Shown piece after piece: positions 38,370-45,891 of a DNA stretch of 64,000 nt (within the stretch, counting starts at the first letter, position 1; the number at the start of each line of letters is the position of its first letter). The position numbers were made by a program, and so were the translations under genes. Source of the DNA: Arthrobacter sp. 35W (GTDB lineage Bacteria; Actinomycetota; Actinomycetes; Actinomycetales; Micrococcaceae); contig NZ_KI519454.1 in NCBI RefSeq assembly GCF_000482545.1, positions 1,710,954 to 1,774,953 on the forward strand. The letters are read 5' to 3'. The notes below the pieces were generated by a model, which was given only the letters and a program-made list of their open reading frames with translations, was not told the origin of the DNA and ran no database searches.

Positions 38370-39703
38370 AAGTCCGTCAGGCTGTGCGCCCTGACCGGCA
38401 CCCCAAAGAGAGTTTGCAGTCGTTCGACGGCGCCCGGAACCAGGCCGCGGAGCGTTCCGGCGGCCGCCAGCGTGGCAGGGGAAACATCGCCCAGGTACAG
38501 CGATGAAAGTTCGGCGATGCCCAACTCGGCGTGGATGCGGGGCTCGTCAACCAGCTCGTCGTGGACCAGTTCCGTCACGGAGGCGGATCCCCCTGCGACC
38601 TTCACCTCGAACACGCCGCCGGCATGGCCCAGCAGGTCCGTGACCTTGAGCACGACGACGGCGTCGTGGTGCCAGGCGCGGGCCTCCAGTGCCGCCTTGG
38701 TGTCCAGGATGCGCAGCCACAGGTGGTCGCTGACCCTGGTGCGGCGGTAGTGGCGCTTGTTGGCCAGTGCCCATTCCAGCGGATCCTCCACCGGGGCGCC
38801 GTGCCGGACCACCTTGCCGACGAGGTCCAGTGAGCCAAGGTAGTTCCACAGCGCCAGGTAGGCATCGGCGTCGACGGCCAGCAGGTCAACCACCTCGACG
38901 GCAGCGGGCTTCTCATCCCAGCCCTTGAACTTGTAGGAGACGTAGCCGTCCACCCCGCCGTCGGCACCGTAGTGCAACGCGGCGCGGACGGCCTTGTCCC
39001 GCTCCGGGTTGGCGTAGCTCCAGTAGCCGCTCGCCTGGTAGCGGTACGAGTCCTGGCGGGCGATGGAGCCGAAGGTGGCCGCATGGATCCTCTCGAACAG
39101 CACTGGCTCAAGGTCCTGGAGCACCACAGGGTCCGCCACCTCGACCAGACCACGGTTGGCGGCCGCCGGGTTGCGGAAAGCGAAGGTGGGGCCGGCGTCG
39201 ATGTCCACGCTGGTGTGGTGCGTGGCCGGGCCAAAGCCGAAGCGGCCATAGATGCTGGCTTCCGAGGCCGTCAGTGCAGCCATCGGCAGCCCGTCGTCCT
39301 TGGCCTGCTGGAGGTCGGCGGTGATCATCGAACGCAGCAGTCCGCGGCGCCGGTGGCTGCTGCGGACCGTGACGGCGGTGATCATGTGGACGGGGAGCAG
39401 CGTCCCGGCGCCAACATTGAGCGTCTTGCGGTGCGCTGCGTAGGTGGCCACCGGGTAGTCGGCGTCCCAGGCCCCCTTCAGGGACGTTGCCGCGTACACG
39501 CCCGTGGCGGTGCGGCCGTCCTTTTCCTCGGAGGCCAGATACTTCTCGATGGTCTCCTCGTCTACGGCGCCGTCGTGGAAGCCGAACGAGACGGCCTGGA
39601 CCCATTTCGAGAGCCTGGGGTCGACGCCATCCACCTGCCGGCGCACGGGGAAGGAACGGATCTCGTAGGGATTGGACTCGGCGGCAGCGTTTTGATCACT
39701 CAC
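38366..39703 (-). CDS. Eis-like GNAT N-acetyltransferase
   Basis: A 445-residue protein with tandem GNAT domains (ITAVTVRSSHRRRGLLRSMI is the acetyl-CoA loop, about 108-127; ASIYGRFGFGPAT) and an SCP2-like C-terminal domain ending in a free Phe carboxylate, as in Eis, where that carboxylate is catalytic. Eis enzymes acetylate amines, including aminoglycosides in mycobacteria; the substrate here is not known. The GTG start at 39703 lies 7 nt after TAGGCT (leaderless). Its TAG overlaps the TAG of the EF-G-like gene through the palindrome CTAG. Confidence 0.9.
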   Translation of the reverse strand: MSDQNAAAESNPYEIRSFPVRRQVDGVDPRLSKWVQAVSFGFHDGAVDEETIEKYLASEEKDGRTATGVYAATSLKGAWDADYPVATYAAHRKTLNVGAGTLLPVHMITAVTVRSSHRRRGLLRSMITADLQQAKDDGLPMAALTASEASIYGRFGFGPATHHTSVDIDAGPTFAFRNPAAANRGLVEVADPVVLQDLEPVLFERIHAATFGSIARQDSYRYQASGYWSYANPERDKAVRAALHYGADGGVDGYVSYKFKGWDEKPAAVEVVDLLAVDADAYLALWNYLGSLDLVGKVVRHGAPVEDPLEWALANKRHYRRTRVSDHLWLRILDTKAALEARAWHHDAVVVLKVTDLLGHAGGVFEVKVAGGSASVTELVHDELVDEPRIHAELGIAELSSLYLGDVSPATLAAAGTLRGLVPGAVERLQTLFGVPVRAHSLTDF

Positions 39704-39710
39704 CCGCGCC

Positions 39711-39716
39711 AGCCTA
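39711..39716 (-). promoter_or_regulatory. -10 box of a leaderless promoter (Eis-like gene)
   Basis: On the minus strand TAGGCT stands 7 nt before the GTG at 39703; no Shine-Dalgarno sequence is present. Confidence 0.55.
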
Positions 39717-39767
39717 ACCGAGCCCGCCATGAAGGTCGAGGAACGGCGGTCATGGGAACATAGCCCC

Positions 39768-40526
39768 ATGGAGGGAACCACACTGCTGAACACCGGCCCG
39801 GCCGCCTGGGTGGTGCTGGCCGTCCTGCTGGGCGGAGCGGCAGCGGTCTGGGCCCTGGCGCTCCACCGCCGGTTCACCGAGGTTTTGCTGGCCGGCGCCC
39901 GCGCCCTCATCCAACTGGCCGTGGTGGCGGTGGTCATCGCGGCAGTCAGTCCCTACCCCGGGCTGGCCATGGCCTTTGTGGCCCTCATGTTCATTGTGGC
40001 GGTGTGGACGTCCGGGCACCGGGTGGCACCGCGCGGCCGGTGGTGGATGGCGGCACTCCCCATCGCCGCCGGAACACTGCCTGCCGCCGGTGCCCTGCTG
40101 CTCAGCGGCGTGCTGCCGCTGCAGGCGCTGGCACTCATCGCCGTGCTCGGCCAACAGATTGGCGGCGCCATGGCAACCACCACGCTGGCCGGCCGCCGGG
40201 TGGCCGATGAGCTCGTGCTGCGCCGCGGTGAAGTGGAGGCCGCCGCCGCCCTCGGCTTTGAATGGCCCTCGGCGCGGCGGCTGGTCTCCCGCCACGTTGC
40301 CGGCGAGGCGGTGCTGCCGGGGTTGGACCAGACCCGCACGGCAGGACTCGTGACCCTGCCGGGCGCCTTCGTGGGGATGATCCTCGGCGGGGCGAGCCCC
40401 ATCGACGCCGGCATCATCCAATTGCTGGTGCTCGTTTCGCTGCTGGCCGTGAATACGACGGCAGCGTGGGCGGCCTTCCAATTGGCCGCCCACGGCCTGT
40501 GGGAGAAACCGGCCCGCCGGCGTTAG
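39768..40526 (+). CDS. FetB/UPF0014-family ABC permease
   Basis: A 252-residue membrane protein with about seven helices and the family core VLGQQIGGAMATTTLAGRR, followed by LVTLPGAFVGMILGGASPIDAG. Members include E. coli FetB, which works with the ATPase FetA in iron export. No ATPase gene is adjacent, so the partner must be elsewhere or the protein is an orphan. The ATG at 39768 begins at the conserved region; an ATG 13 codons upstream is possible. Confidence 0.82.
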   Translation: MEGTTLLNTGPAAWVVLAVLLGGAAAVWALALHRRFTEVLLAGARALIQLAVVAVVIAAVSPYPGLAMAFVALMFIVAVWTSGHRVAPRGRWWMAALPIAAGTLPAAGALLLSGVLPLQALALIAVLGQQIGGAMATTTLAGRRVADELVLRRGEVEAAAALGFEWPSARRLVSRHVAGEAVLPGLDQTRTAGLVTLPGAFVGMILGGASPIDAGIIQLLVLVSLLAVNTTAAWAAFQLAAHGLWEKPARRR

Positions 40527-40549
40527 ACGGAGGTCGAGCCAAGGAGTGC

Positions 40550-41329
40550 TCAGGCGGGAAAGCCGAATTTGCCGTTCTCGTTCTTCCATTCCGTGCTCGG
40601 CGGGATCGCTTCGATGGTGTCCCAGTGCTCCGCGATCCTGCCATTCTCGATCCGGAACAGGTCGTAGAAGCTGCTGTGCACCCCGCCCAAATGGCCTTCG
40701 CTGACAGCCAGGACAAAGTTTCCCTCACCGAGCACGGTGTGGATGGTGTCGTACTTCATCGTGATGCCCTGGGCGGCCATCGCCTCCAGTGCGGCGCCCA
40801 GGCCCGAGAGGCCATCACCGATCTGCGGGTTGTGCTGGGCGTAATTGTCGCCATCGAAGTAGCCGGCCAGCTTGTCCAAGCGGCCGTTGACCAGGATGTC
40901 GTCGAGGAAACTGCGCACCAGGGCCTTGTTGGTTTCGGTGGAGGCAAGGTCCGACGCATCAGTGGGGCCGTCAATCATGGTGTGTCCGCTGGGGTTGGGG
41001 TCCGCCGGCGTCTCCTGCAGGTTGTCCCAGTGTTCAACGATGCGGCCGTCCTTGAACCGGAAGATGTCGAAGCCGATCTTGGGTCCGAAGAAGTTGTAGT
41101 CCGTGTGGGCAAATACGTGGTTGCCATCGGCGAAGACCCGGCGGGTGTCGACCTTTGCGGACCCCTCCGGCAAGGCCTGGAGCACGGCACCAAATCCGGC
41201 AAGGCCGTCTCCGACGGCCAGATTGTGCTGGGTGTACCGGTCCGGATCAATCCACGCCACCGGGCCGGCGTCGCCCGTCTCGATGCTCTTCAGTACGCCC
41301 ATTACTTGCCCTTTGATGTCCGGTGCCAT
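40550..41329 (-). CDS. Double NTF2-like (SnoaL-type) protein
   Basis: A 259-residue protein of two tandem NTF2-like domains (about 5-120 and 140-259), each with the pattern Y-x-QHN-x-x-(I/V)GDGL...G and ending in DGRIVEHWDN or NGRIAEHWDT. The two halves are clearly related, so this is a duplication-fusion. Such proteins resemble SnoaL-like polyketide cyclases or small-molecule enzymes; no reaction can be assigned. The ATG at 41329 is preceded by GAGGAG 6 nt upstream. It is a single gene with polA beyond it on the same strand. Confidence 0.82.
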   Translation of the reverse strand: MAPDIKGQVMGVLKSIETGDAGPVAWIDPDRYTQHNLAVGDGLAGFGAVLQALPEGSAKVDTRRVFADGNHVFAHTDYNFFGPKIGFDIFRFKDGRIVEHWDNLQETPADPNPSGHTMIDGPTDASDLASTETNKALVRSFLDDILVNGRLDKLAGYFDGDNYAQHNPQIGDGLSGLGAALEAMAAQGITMKYDTIHTVLGEGNFVLAVSEGHLGGVHSSFYDLFRIENGRIAEHWDTIEAIPPSTEWKNENGKFGFPA

Positions 41330-41457
41330 GGCTACTCCTCGATGCGTGGAATCTGGAAGCTGCGGCAACCGTAGCCGTGCCTTCGGTGCACCGTCAATGG
41401 CCTTGGAGGCCGGTGGCCGGGCCCGTTCTTCGGAACGGACCCGGCCACCGGGTGTGG

Positions 41458-44199
41458 CTAGTGGCCGGCGTCGTGCCAGCTCGACCCGGCGCCAACCTGG
41501 ACGTCCAGCGGGACCGACAGCTGTGCCGCGCCGCCCATCTGGGCGATGACCAGCGCCTCGACGGCCTCGCGCTCCCCCGGGGCCACCTCGAGGACCAGTT
41601 CGTCATGGACCTGCAGCAGCATCCGGGACTTCAGGCCCCGGGCCGCGAGCTCGCGGGCGACACCAAGCATCGCGTGCTTGATGATGTCCGCCGCCGAGCC
41701 CTGGATGGGCGAGTTCAGCGCCACTCGCTCGGCGATCTCGCGCAGCTGGCGGTCCGTGCTGGACAAATCCGGCAGGTAGCGGCGGCGGCCGTCGATCGTA
41801 GCGGTGTAGCCATCGATGCGAGCCTGGTCCACCACGCCGCGCAGGTAGTCGCGCACCCCGCCGAAGCGGTCGAAGTAGTCCTTCATCAGCGTCCGCGCCT
41901 CGTCCACGGAGATCTCCAGCTGCTTGGACAGGCCGAAGCTGGTCAAGCCGTAGGCCAGGCCGTAGGACATGGCCTTGACCTTGGAGCGCATGGCACTGGT
42001 GACCTCATCGGGGGCCACATTGAAGATGTGCGAGCCGACGTAGCGGTGCAGGTCCTCGCCGTCGGCGTAGGCCTTGATCAGGCCGGCGTCGTTGGAGAGG
42101 TGCGCCATGATGCGCATTTCAATCTGCGAGTAGTCGGCGGCCAGCAGGCAGTCGTAGCCCTCGCTGACGACGAAGACGTCGCGGACGCGCCGGCCCTCTT
42201 CGGAGCGGATCGGGATGTTCTGCAGGTTCGGATTGTTGGAGGAGATGCGGCCCGTGGCGGCCACGTTCTGGGCGTAGGTGGTGTGGATCCGGCCATCCTC
42301 CGCCACAGACTTCTTGAGCGTCTCCACCATCTGCTTCAGCTTTGAGGCTTCGCGGTGGGCCATCAGCTGGGCCAGGAACTCGTGCCCGGTCTTCTCCAGC
42401 AGGGTCTTGAGGGACTCGGCATCGGTGGAAAATCCGGTCTTGATCTTCTTGGTCTTGGGCAGGCCCAGCTCCTCGAAGAGGACCGTCTGCAACTGCTTGG
42501 GCGAGCCGAGGTTCACCTCGTGGCCGATGGCGGCGAACGCTGCAGCCTGGGCGGCATCCATCGCTGCGGTGAAGTCCGCCAGCAGCGTCTCCAGACGGTC
42601 GCCGGACACCGCGATGCCCGTCAGCTCCATCTGGGCCAGCACCCGGGCCAGCGGCAGTTCGAGGTCCGTCAGCAGGCTGGCGGCTCCACGCTCCACCAGC
42701 TGCGGGGCGAAGTTCTCGCTCAGCAGCAGCGCCACGTAGGCCTTCTGCACGGCGTCGCGGGCGGGGGCATCGTCCTCGAGGCCCAGTTCCAGCTGGCCTG
42801 CCTTGGACGGATCCGCGGTGGAGAAGGTGACCTTCAGGTGCACCTGGCTCAGGTCCTCCAGCTCGTAGCTGCGGCGGTCCGGCTGGATCAGGTAGCCGGA
42901 AATGGAAGTGTCGTCCACGACGCCCTCCAGCGACAGACCGCAGGCGTGCAGGGCCTTGATGGCCTCCTTGTACTCGTGGACCACCTTGGGCGTGGAGGGA
43001 TCGGCCAGCCACGCTGCCAGTGCGGAATCCAGGGCGGCCTCGGCCGTCTCAAGGTCTACAACGATGGCACCGTGCGGACGGACCAGGGCGACGCCGACGG
43101 CCTGCGTCATCAGGCCCGCTGGAACGCTCATGACCTGCACGGCCGTCTTGGCACCGGCGGTGCCGGCGGCCAGCCAGGAGGTGAGCTCGGCGGCCGTGGC
43201 GGCCAGCTGGTGTTCAGGCACCTGGTGGCCCTCGCCGTCGTCGGCCACTTCCTCCTCGCCGAAGAGGTCGAAGAGGCGCTTGCGCAGCGTATTGAATTGC
43301 AGGGCGTCGAAGAGCTCCTCGACGGCGGCACGGTCCGGGTGCTGCAGCTCCATGTCCTCCAGGGCCACGGGCAGTTCGAGGTCGCGCAGCAGGTGGTTCA
43401 GCCGGCGGTTGCGCTTGACGTTTTCCACGTGCTCGCGCAGGGAGTCGCCCACCTTGCCGCCGATGGCATCGATGTTCTCCAGGATGCCCTCGAGGCCGCC
43501 GTAGAGGTTGATCCACTTGGCGGCCGTCTTGGGCCCGACGCCGGGAACGCCCGGCAGGTTGTCGGCGGTTTCGCCCACCAGCGCCGCGAGGTCCGAGTAG
43601 CGGTTCGGCGGCACGAAGTACTTGGCCTCCACGGCCTCGGCGTCCATCGGCGGAATGTCAGAGATGCCCTTCTTGGGGTAGAGCACCAAGACCTTGTCTG
43701 TGATGAGCTGGAAGGCATCCCTGTCGCCGGAGACCACCAGTACGTCCCATCCGGCGGCTTCGCCCTGCTCGGACAGCGTGGCGATGATGTCGTCCGCCTC
43801 GTAGCCGTCCAGCGAAATCGTGGGGATCTTCATGGCCTCCATCACCTTGATGATGAGGTCGATCTGCCCGTAGAACTCCTCGGGCGTCTTGTTGCGGCCG
43901 CCCTTGTACTCCGTGTATTCCAGCGAACGGAAGGTGGGGGTGTCCAGGTCGAAGGCCACGACGACGTGGGTGGGCTTCTGCTGGCGGATCATGGTCAACA
44001 GCATGGAAGTGAACCCGTGCACGGCGTTGGTGTGCTGGCCGGTGTCGGTGGCAAAGTTCTCCGGCGGCAGGGCATAGAAGGCGCGGAAGGCCATGGAATG
44101 GCCGTCAATGACCAGCAGCCGCTTGCCCTCTCCGTCTGCTGTGGCAGCGGCGGCGGGGGCAGGGGTGGTTTGGGGGGCCGTTTTGGTAGATTCACTCAC
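41458..44199 (-). CDS. polA: DNA polymerase I
   Basis: A 913-residue polymerase. N-terminal 5'-3' exonuclease/FEN domain (LLVIDGHSMAFRAFYALP, VVSGDRDAFQLI, GVGPKTAAKW), a degenerate 3'-5' exonuclease domain without the DxE motif, and a C-terminal polymerase domain with SSNNPNLQNIPIRSEEGR, ADYSQIEMRIMAHLS, the O-helix region AMSYGLAYGL and QVHDELVLEV. It acts in DNA repair and Okazaki fragment processing. The GTG at 44199, 7 nt after TAGGCT, suits a leaderless start; an upstream ATG at 44229 is possible. Confidence 0.96.
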   Translation of the reverse strand: MSESTKTAPQTTPAPAAAATADGEGKRLLVIDGHSMAFRAFYALPPENFATDTGQHTNAVHGFTSMLLTMIRQQKPTHVVVAFDLDTPTFRSLEYTEYKGGRNKTPEEFYGQIDLIIKVMEAMKIPTISLDGYEADDIIATLSEQGEAAGWDVLVVSGDRDAFQLITDKVLVLYPKKGISDIPPMDAEAVEAKYFVPPNRYSDLAALVGETADNLPGVPGVGPKTAAKWINLYGGLEGILENIDAIGGKVGDSLREHVENVKRNRRLNHLLRDLELPVALEDMELQHPDRAAVEELFDALQFNTLRKRLFDLFGEEEVADDGEGHQVPEHQLAATAAELTSWLAAGTAGAKTAVQVMSVPAGLMTQAVGVALVRPHGAIVVDLETAEAALDSALAAWLADPSTPKVVHEYKEAIKALHACGLSLEGVVDDTSISGYLIQPDRRSYELEDLSQVHLKVTFSTADPSKAGQLELGLEDDAPARDAVQKAYVALLLSENFAPQLVERGAASLLTDLELPLARVLAQMELTGIAVSGDRLETLLADFTAAMDAAQAAAFAAIGHEVNLGSPKQLQTVLFEELGLPKTKKIKTGFSTDAESLKTLLEKTGHEFLAQLMAHREASKLKQMVETLKKSVAEDGRIHTTYAQNVAATGRISSNNPNLQNIPIRSEEGRRVRDVFVVSEGYDCLLAADYSQIEMRIMAHLSNDAGLIKAYADGEDLHRYVGSHIFNVAPDEVTSAMRSKVKAMSYGLAYGLTSFGLSKQLEISVDEARTLMKDYFDRFGGVRDYLRGVVDQARIDGYTATIDGRRRYLPDLSSTDRQLREIAERVALNSPIQGSAADIIKHAMLGVARELAARGLKSRMLLQVHDELVLEVAPGEREAVEALVIAQMGGAAQLSVPLDVQVGAGSSWHDAGH

Positions 44200-44206
44200 A
44201 GGTGCC

Positions 44207-44212
44207 AGCCTA
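44207..44212 (-). promoter_or_regulatory. -10 box of a leaderless promoter (polA)
   Basis: On the minus strand TAGGCT stands 7 nt before the GTG at 44199. The divergent thioesterase ATG is only 7 nt from this box on the other side. Confidence 0.55.
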
Positions 44213-44218
44213 GTTGGC

Positions 44219-44677
44219 ATGAGCGACATTTACACACCCACAGACCACCTCGCCGAGCTCGTCGAAGCCGGCGTCCCCGAGGAAATGCATGCGTGGCTCG
44301 CCGAATGGGGCATTGGCGCGCTGGTGGTGAAGATGGGCATCAAATTCCTTGAAATGAGCGCCGAGCGCATGGTCGCCACCATGCCCGTGGAGGGCAACAC
44401 CCAGGTGGCGGGCATCCTGCACGGCGGAGCCCACGTGGTGCTGGCGGAGACGCTGGGATCCTTTGCCGCAGGCATCCACGCCGGCCCCAAGGGCCAGGCA
44501 CTGGGCATTGAGGTGGGCGCGACGCACCACCGCGGCGTGTCAAAGGGATTGGTGACAGGCACGTGCACCGCCATCCACCTTGGCCGCACCCTGACCACCC
44601 ATGAGATCGTCATGACGGATGAGGACGGACGCCGGCTCTCGACGGCGCGGATCACCAATTTGATCCGCGAAGCCTAG
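44219..44677 (+). CDS. PaaI-family hotdog thioesterase
   Basis: A 152-residue hotdog-fold protein with the PaaI/YbdB-like signature VAGILHGGAHVVLAETLGSFAA (about 61-82) and the loop EVGATHHRGVSKG. It probably hydrolyses acyl- or aryl-CoA thioesters; the acyl group is unknown. The ATG lies only 19 nt from the divergent polA start, so its promoter must overlap polA sequence (TAGATT at 44187-44192 is a candidate -10 box). A palindromic repeat follows its stop by 8 nt. Confidence 0.9.
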   Translation: MSDIYTPTDHLAELVEAGVPEEMHAWLAEWGIGALVVKMGIKFLEMSAERMVATMPVEGNTQVAGILHGGAHVVLAETLGSFAAGIHAGPKGQALGIEVGATHHRGVSKGLVTGTCTAIHLGRTLTTHEIVMTDEDGRRLSTARITNLIREA

Positions 44678-44685
44678 GACACAGA

Positions 44686-44745
44686 AACTGTGCGACAGAC
44701 AACGTTCCAAACAGCGGGTTTAAGAGCGTTATCTGTCGCACAGTT
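44686..44745. repeat. Palindromic element, 14-bp terminal inverted repeats
   Basis: Perfect 14-bp arms AACTGTGCGACAGA (44686-44699) and its complement (44732-44745) flank a 32-nt centre. After one mismatch the pairing continues with AACG/CGTT. The unit sits between the thioesterase gene and a convergent small gene. It looks more like a dispersed palindromic (REP-like) repeat than a simple terminator, because no T-run follows. Only this copy is seen in the window. Confidence 0.7.
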
Positions 44746-44765
44746 GAAGGCGGCGGAAGGTGCGG

Positions 44766-44930
44766 CTAGGCGCTCTTGTGCCCGGACATCGAACGCATGA
44801 TGAACATGATCACGGCGATGATCGCGAGCACGATGCCAACCCAGAGCAGGAACTGCAGGGATTGGAAGAAGCCACCGGTGAGCAGGAGCACGACGGCGAC
44901 AATGGCGATGACAATCAACAGTGGGGACAT
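44766..44930 (-). CDS. 54-residue two-helix membrane protein
   Basis: A short frame running from ATG at 44930 to TAG at 44766. It begins MSPLLIVIAIVAVVLLLTGG, continues through a second hydrophobic helix (about 28-45) and ends RSMSGHKSA, giving a small protein with two membrane helices and a basic cytoplasmic end. No strong Shine-Dalgarno sequence is visible. Small hydrophobic proteins of this kind are common near housekeeping genes in actinobacteria. Function unknown. The overlapping frame on the same strand is Cys/His/Arg-rich and not credible. Confidence 0.65.
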   Translation of the reverse strand: MSPLLIVIAIVAVVLLLTGGFFQSLQFLLWVGIVLAIIAVIMFIMRSMSGHKSA

Positions 44931-45044
44931 GATGGGCAGCTTTCAGAAAGATGAGGGAATACCTCACCCTTCGAGCCTAACCCCGATCATGACCCGCGCA
45001 GCCGGAATTCCAGCACTTTCAAAGGGCCCGGCGGGCCCCTTGGC

Positions 45045-45599
45045 CTAGGGCCGCAGCCGGTAGGTGAGTTCGACGGCGCCGGCGCCGAGCACCTTGGACC
45101 GCAGCAGCGTCCAGGCCGGCGTCGTCCCCGACACCGGCAGCAGCTGCCGCCCCGAACCGAGGGCGACGGGAATCAGGGTGAGGACGAGTTCATCCAGCAG
45201 ACCTGCCTGGTGGAACTGCGCCGCCAGGGAGCCGCCGCCCACCATCCACACATTGGCCCCGCCGGCCGCGGCCAGCGCCGCAGCATGCACCGGGGCGATG
45301 TCGCCGGAGGTGAAGGTGATGTCCGCATCCTCAAAGGCGGGAAGCTGGGCGTGCGTGACCACCCAGGTGGGCAGGCCCGGGTAGGGCCACTCGTCCAGGG
45401 CGCCGGCGGCTTGTTCGTTGAGCAGGAAGCGGTAGGTCTCCGCCCCCATCACGATGGCCCCGATGCCGGCCATGAATGATGCGTAGGACTCTTCCTGCCC
45501 CTCGACGCCGTTGAAGGCCATCAGCCAGTCAAGGCCGCCGTCGGGCTCGGCGATGAATCCGTCCAGGGATGATGCAACAAAGTACTGTGTCAGTGCCAT
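45045..45599 (-). CDS. Dihydrofolate reductase-like (RibD C-terminal family) protein
   Basis: A 184-residue protein of the DHFR/RibD-C superfamily. It begins TQYFVASSLDGFIAEPDGGLDWL and has VMGAETYRFLL, WVVTHAQLP and VWMVGGGSLAAQFHQAGLLDELVLTLIP, the YyaP/YwjB-like pattern. It is probably an NAD(P)H-dependent reductase of unknown substrate and is not the main DHFR. The ATG at 45599 gives the conserved N-terminus. A terminator hairpin lies just 14 nt upstream of the start on the same strand. Confidence 0.88.
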   Translation of the reverse strand: MALTQYFVASSLDGFIAEPDGGLDWLMAFNGVEGQEESYASFMAGIGAIVMGAETYRFLLNEQAAGALDEWPYPGLPTWVVTHAQLPAFEDADITFTSGDIAPVHAAALAAAGGANVWMVGGGSLAAQFHQAGLLDELVLTLIPVALGSGRQLLPVSGTTPAWTLLRSKVLGAGAVELTYRLRP

Positions 45600-45612
45600 G
45601 GTGCCAGCGTAA

Positions 45613-45649
45613 ACGAAGGGTCCGACACCAGAGGTGCCGGACCCTTCGT
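45613..45649 (-). terminator. Terminator hairpin downstream of the pit operon
   Basis: A 17-bp stem with one mismatch (45613-45629 with 45633-45649) and a 3-nt loop, 20 nt past the stop of the small membrane protein. It lies directly ahead of the DHFR-like gene on the same strand. Confidence 0.8.
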
Positions 45650-45669
45650 CTGCGTGGAGCCTGTGCTGC

Positions 45670-45891
45670 CTAGTGGAAGAACGGCACAATCAGGTAGATG
45701 CCATAGAGCACTGCCGCGCCGCAGACGGCGAAGCAGGCAATGGCGCCGCTGCGGGCCGTTCGGTGGGCCGAGGTGCCGGCGTCGGCGCTGACAGCCCACA
45801 GGCGCACGCCCAGGGAGTACATGCCGACCACTGTTACTGCGCCAATGAGGGTGGCGAGGGCGACGATGCCGAAGGATGCCCAGTTGATCAT
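45670..45891 (-). CDS. 73-residue membrane protein cotranscribed with the PiT transporter
   Basis: Two predicted membrane helices (about 5-30 and 46-70) joined by a short loop (AVSADAGTSAHRTARSG). Its ATG overlaps the PiT gene stop (ATGA), so the pair is translationally coupled. Small genes of this type accompany pitA in many Arthrobacter-like genomes, which suggests an accessory role in phosphate transport. No named family is recognised. Confidence 0.82.
   Translation of the reverse strand: MINWASFGIVALATLIGAVTVVGMYSLGVRLWAVSADAGTSAHRTARSGAIACFAVCGAAVLYGIYLIVPFFH

Noticed and set aside
44674-44967. 97-codon minus-strand frame overlapping the palindrome and the small membrane protein gene
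   Set aside because: It is rich in Cys, His and Arg and crosses the palindrome; the 54-residue frame on the same strand is far more protein-like.
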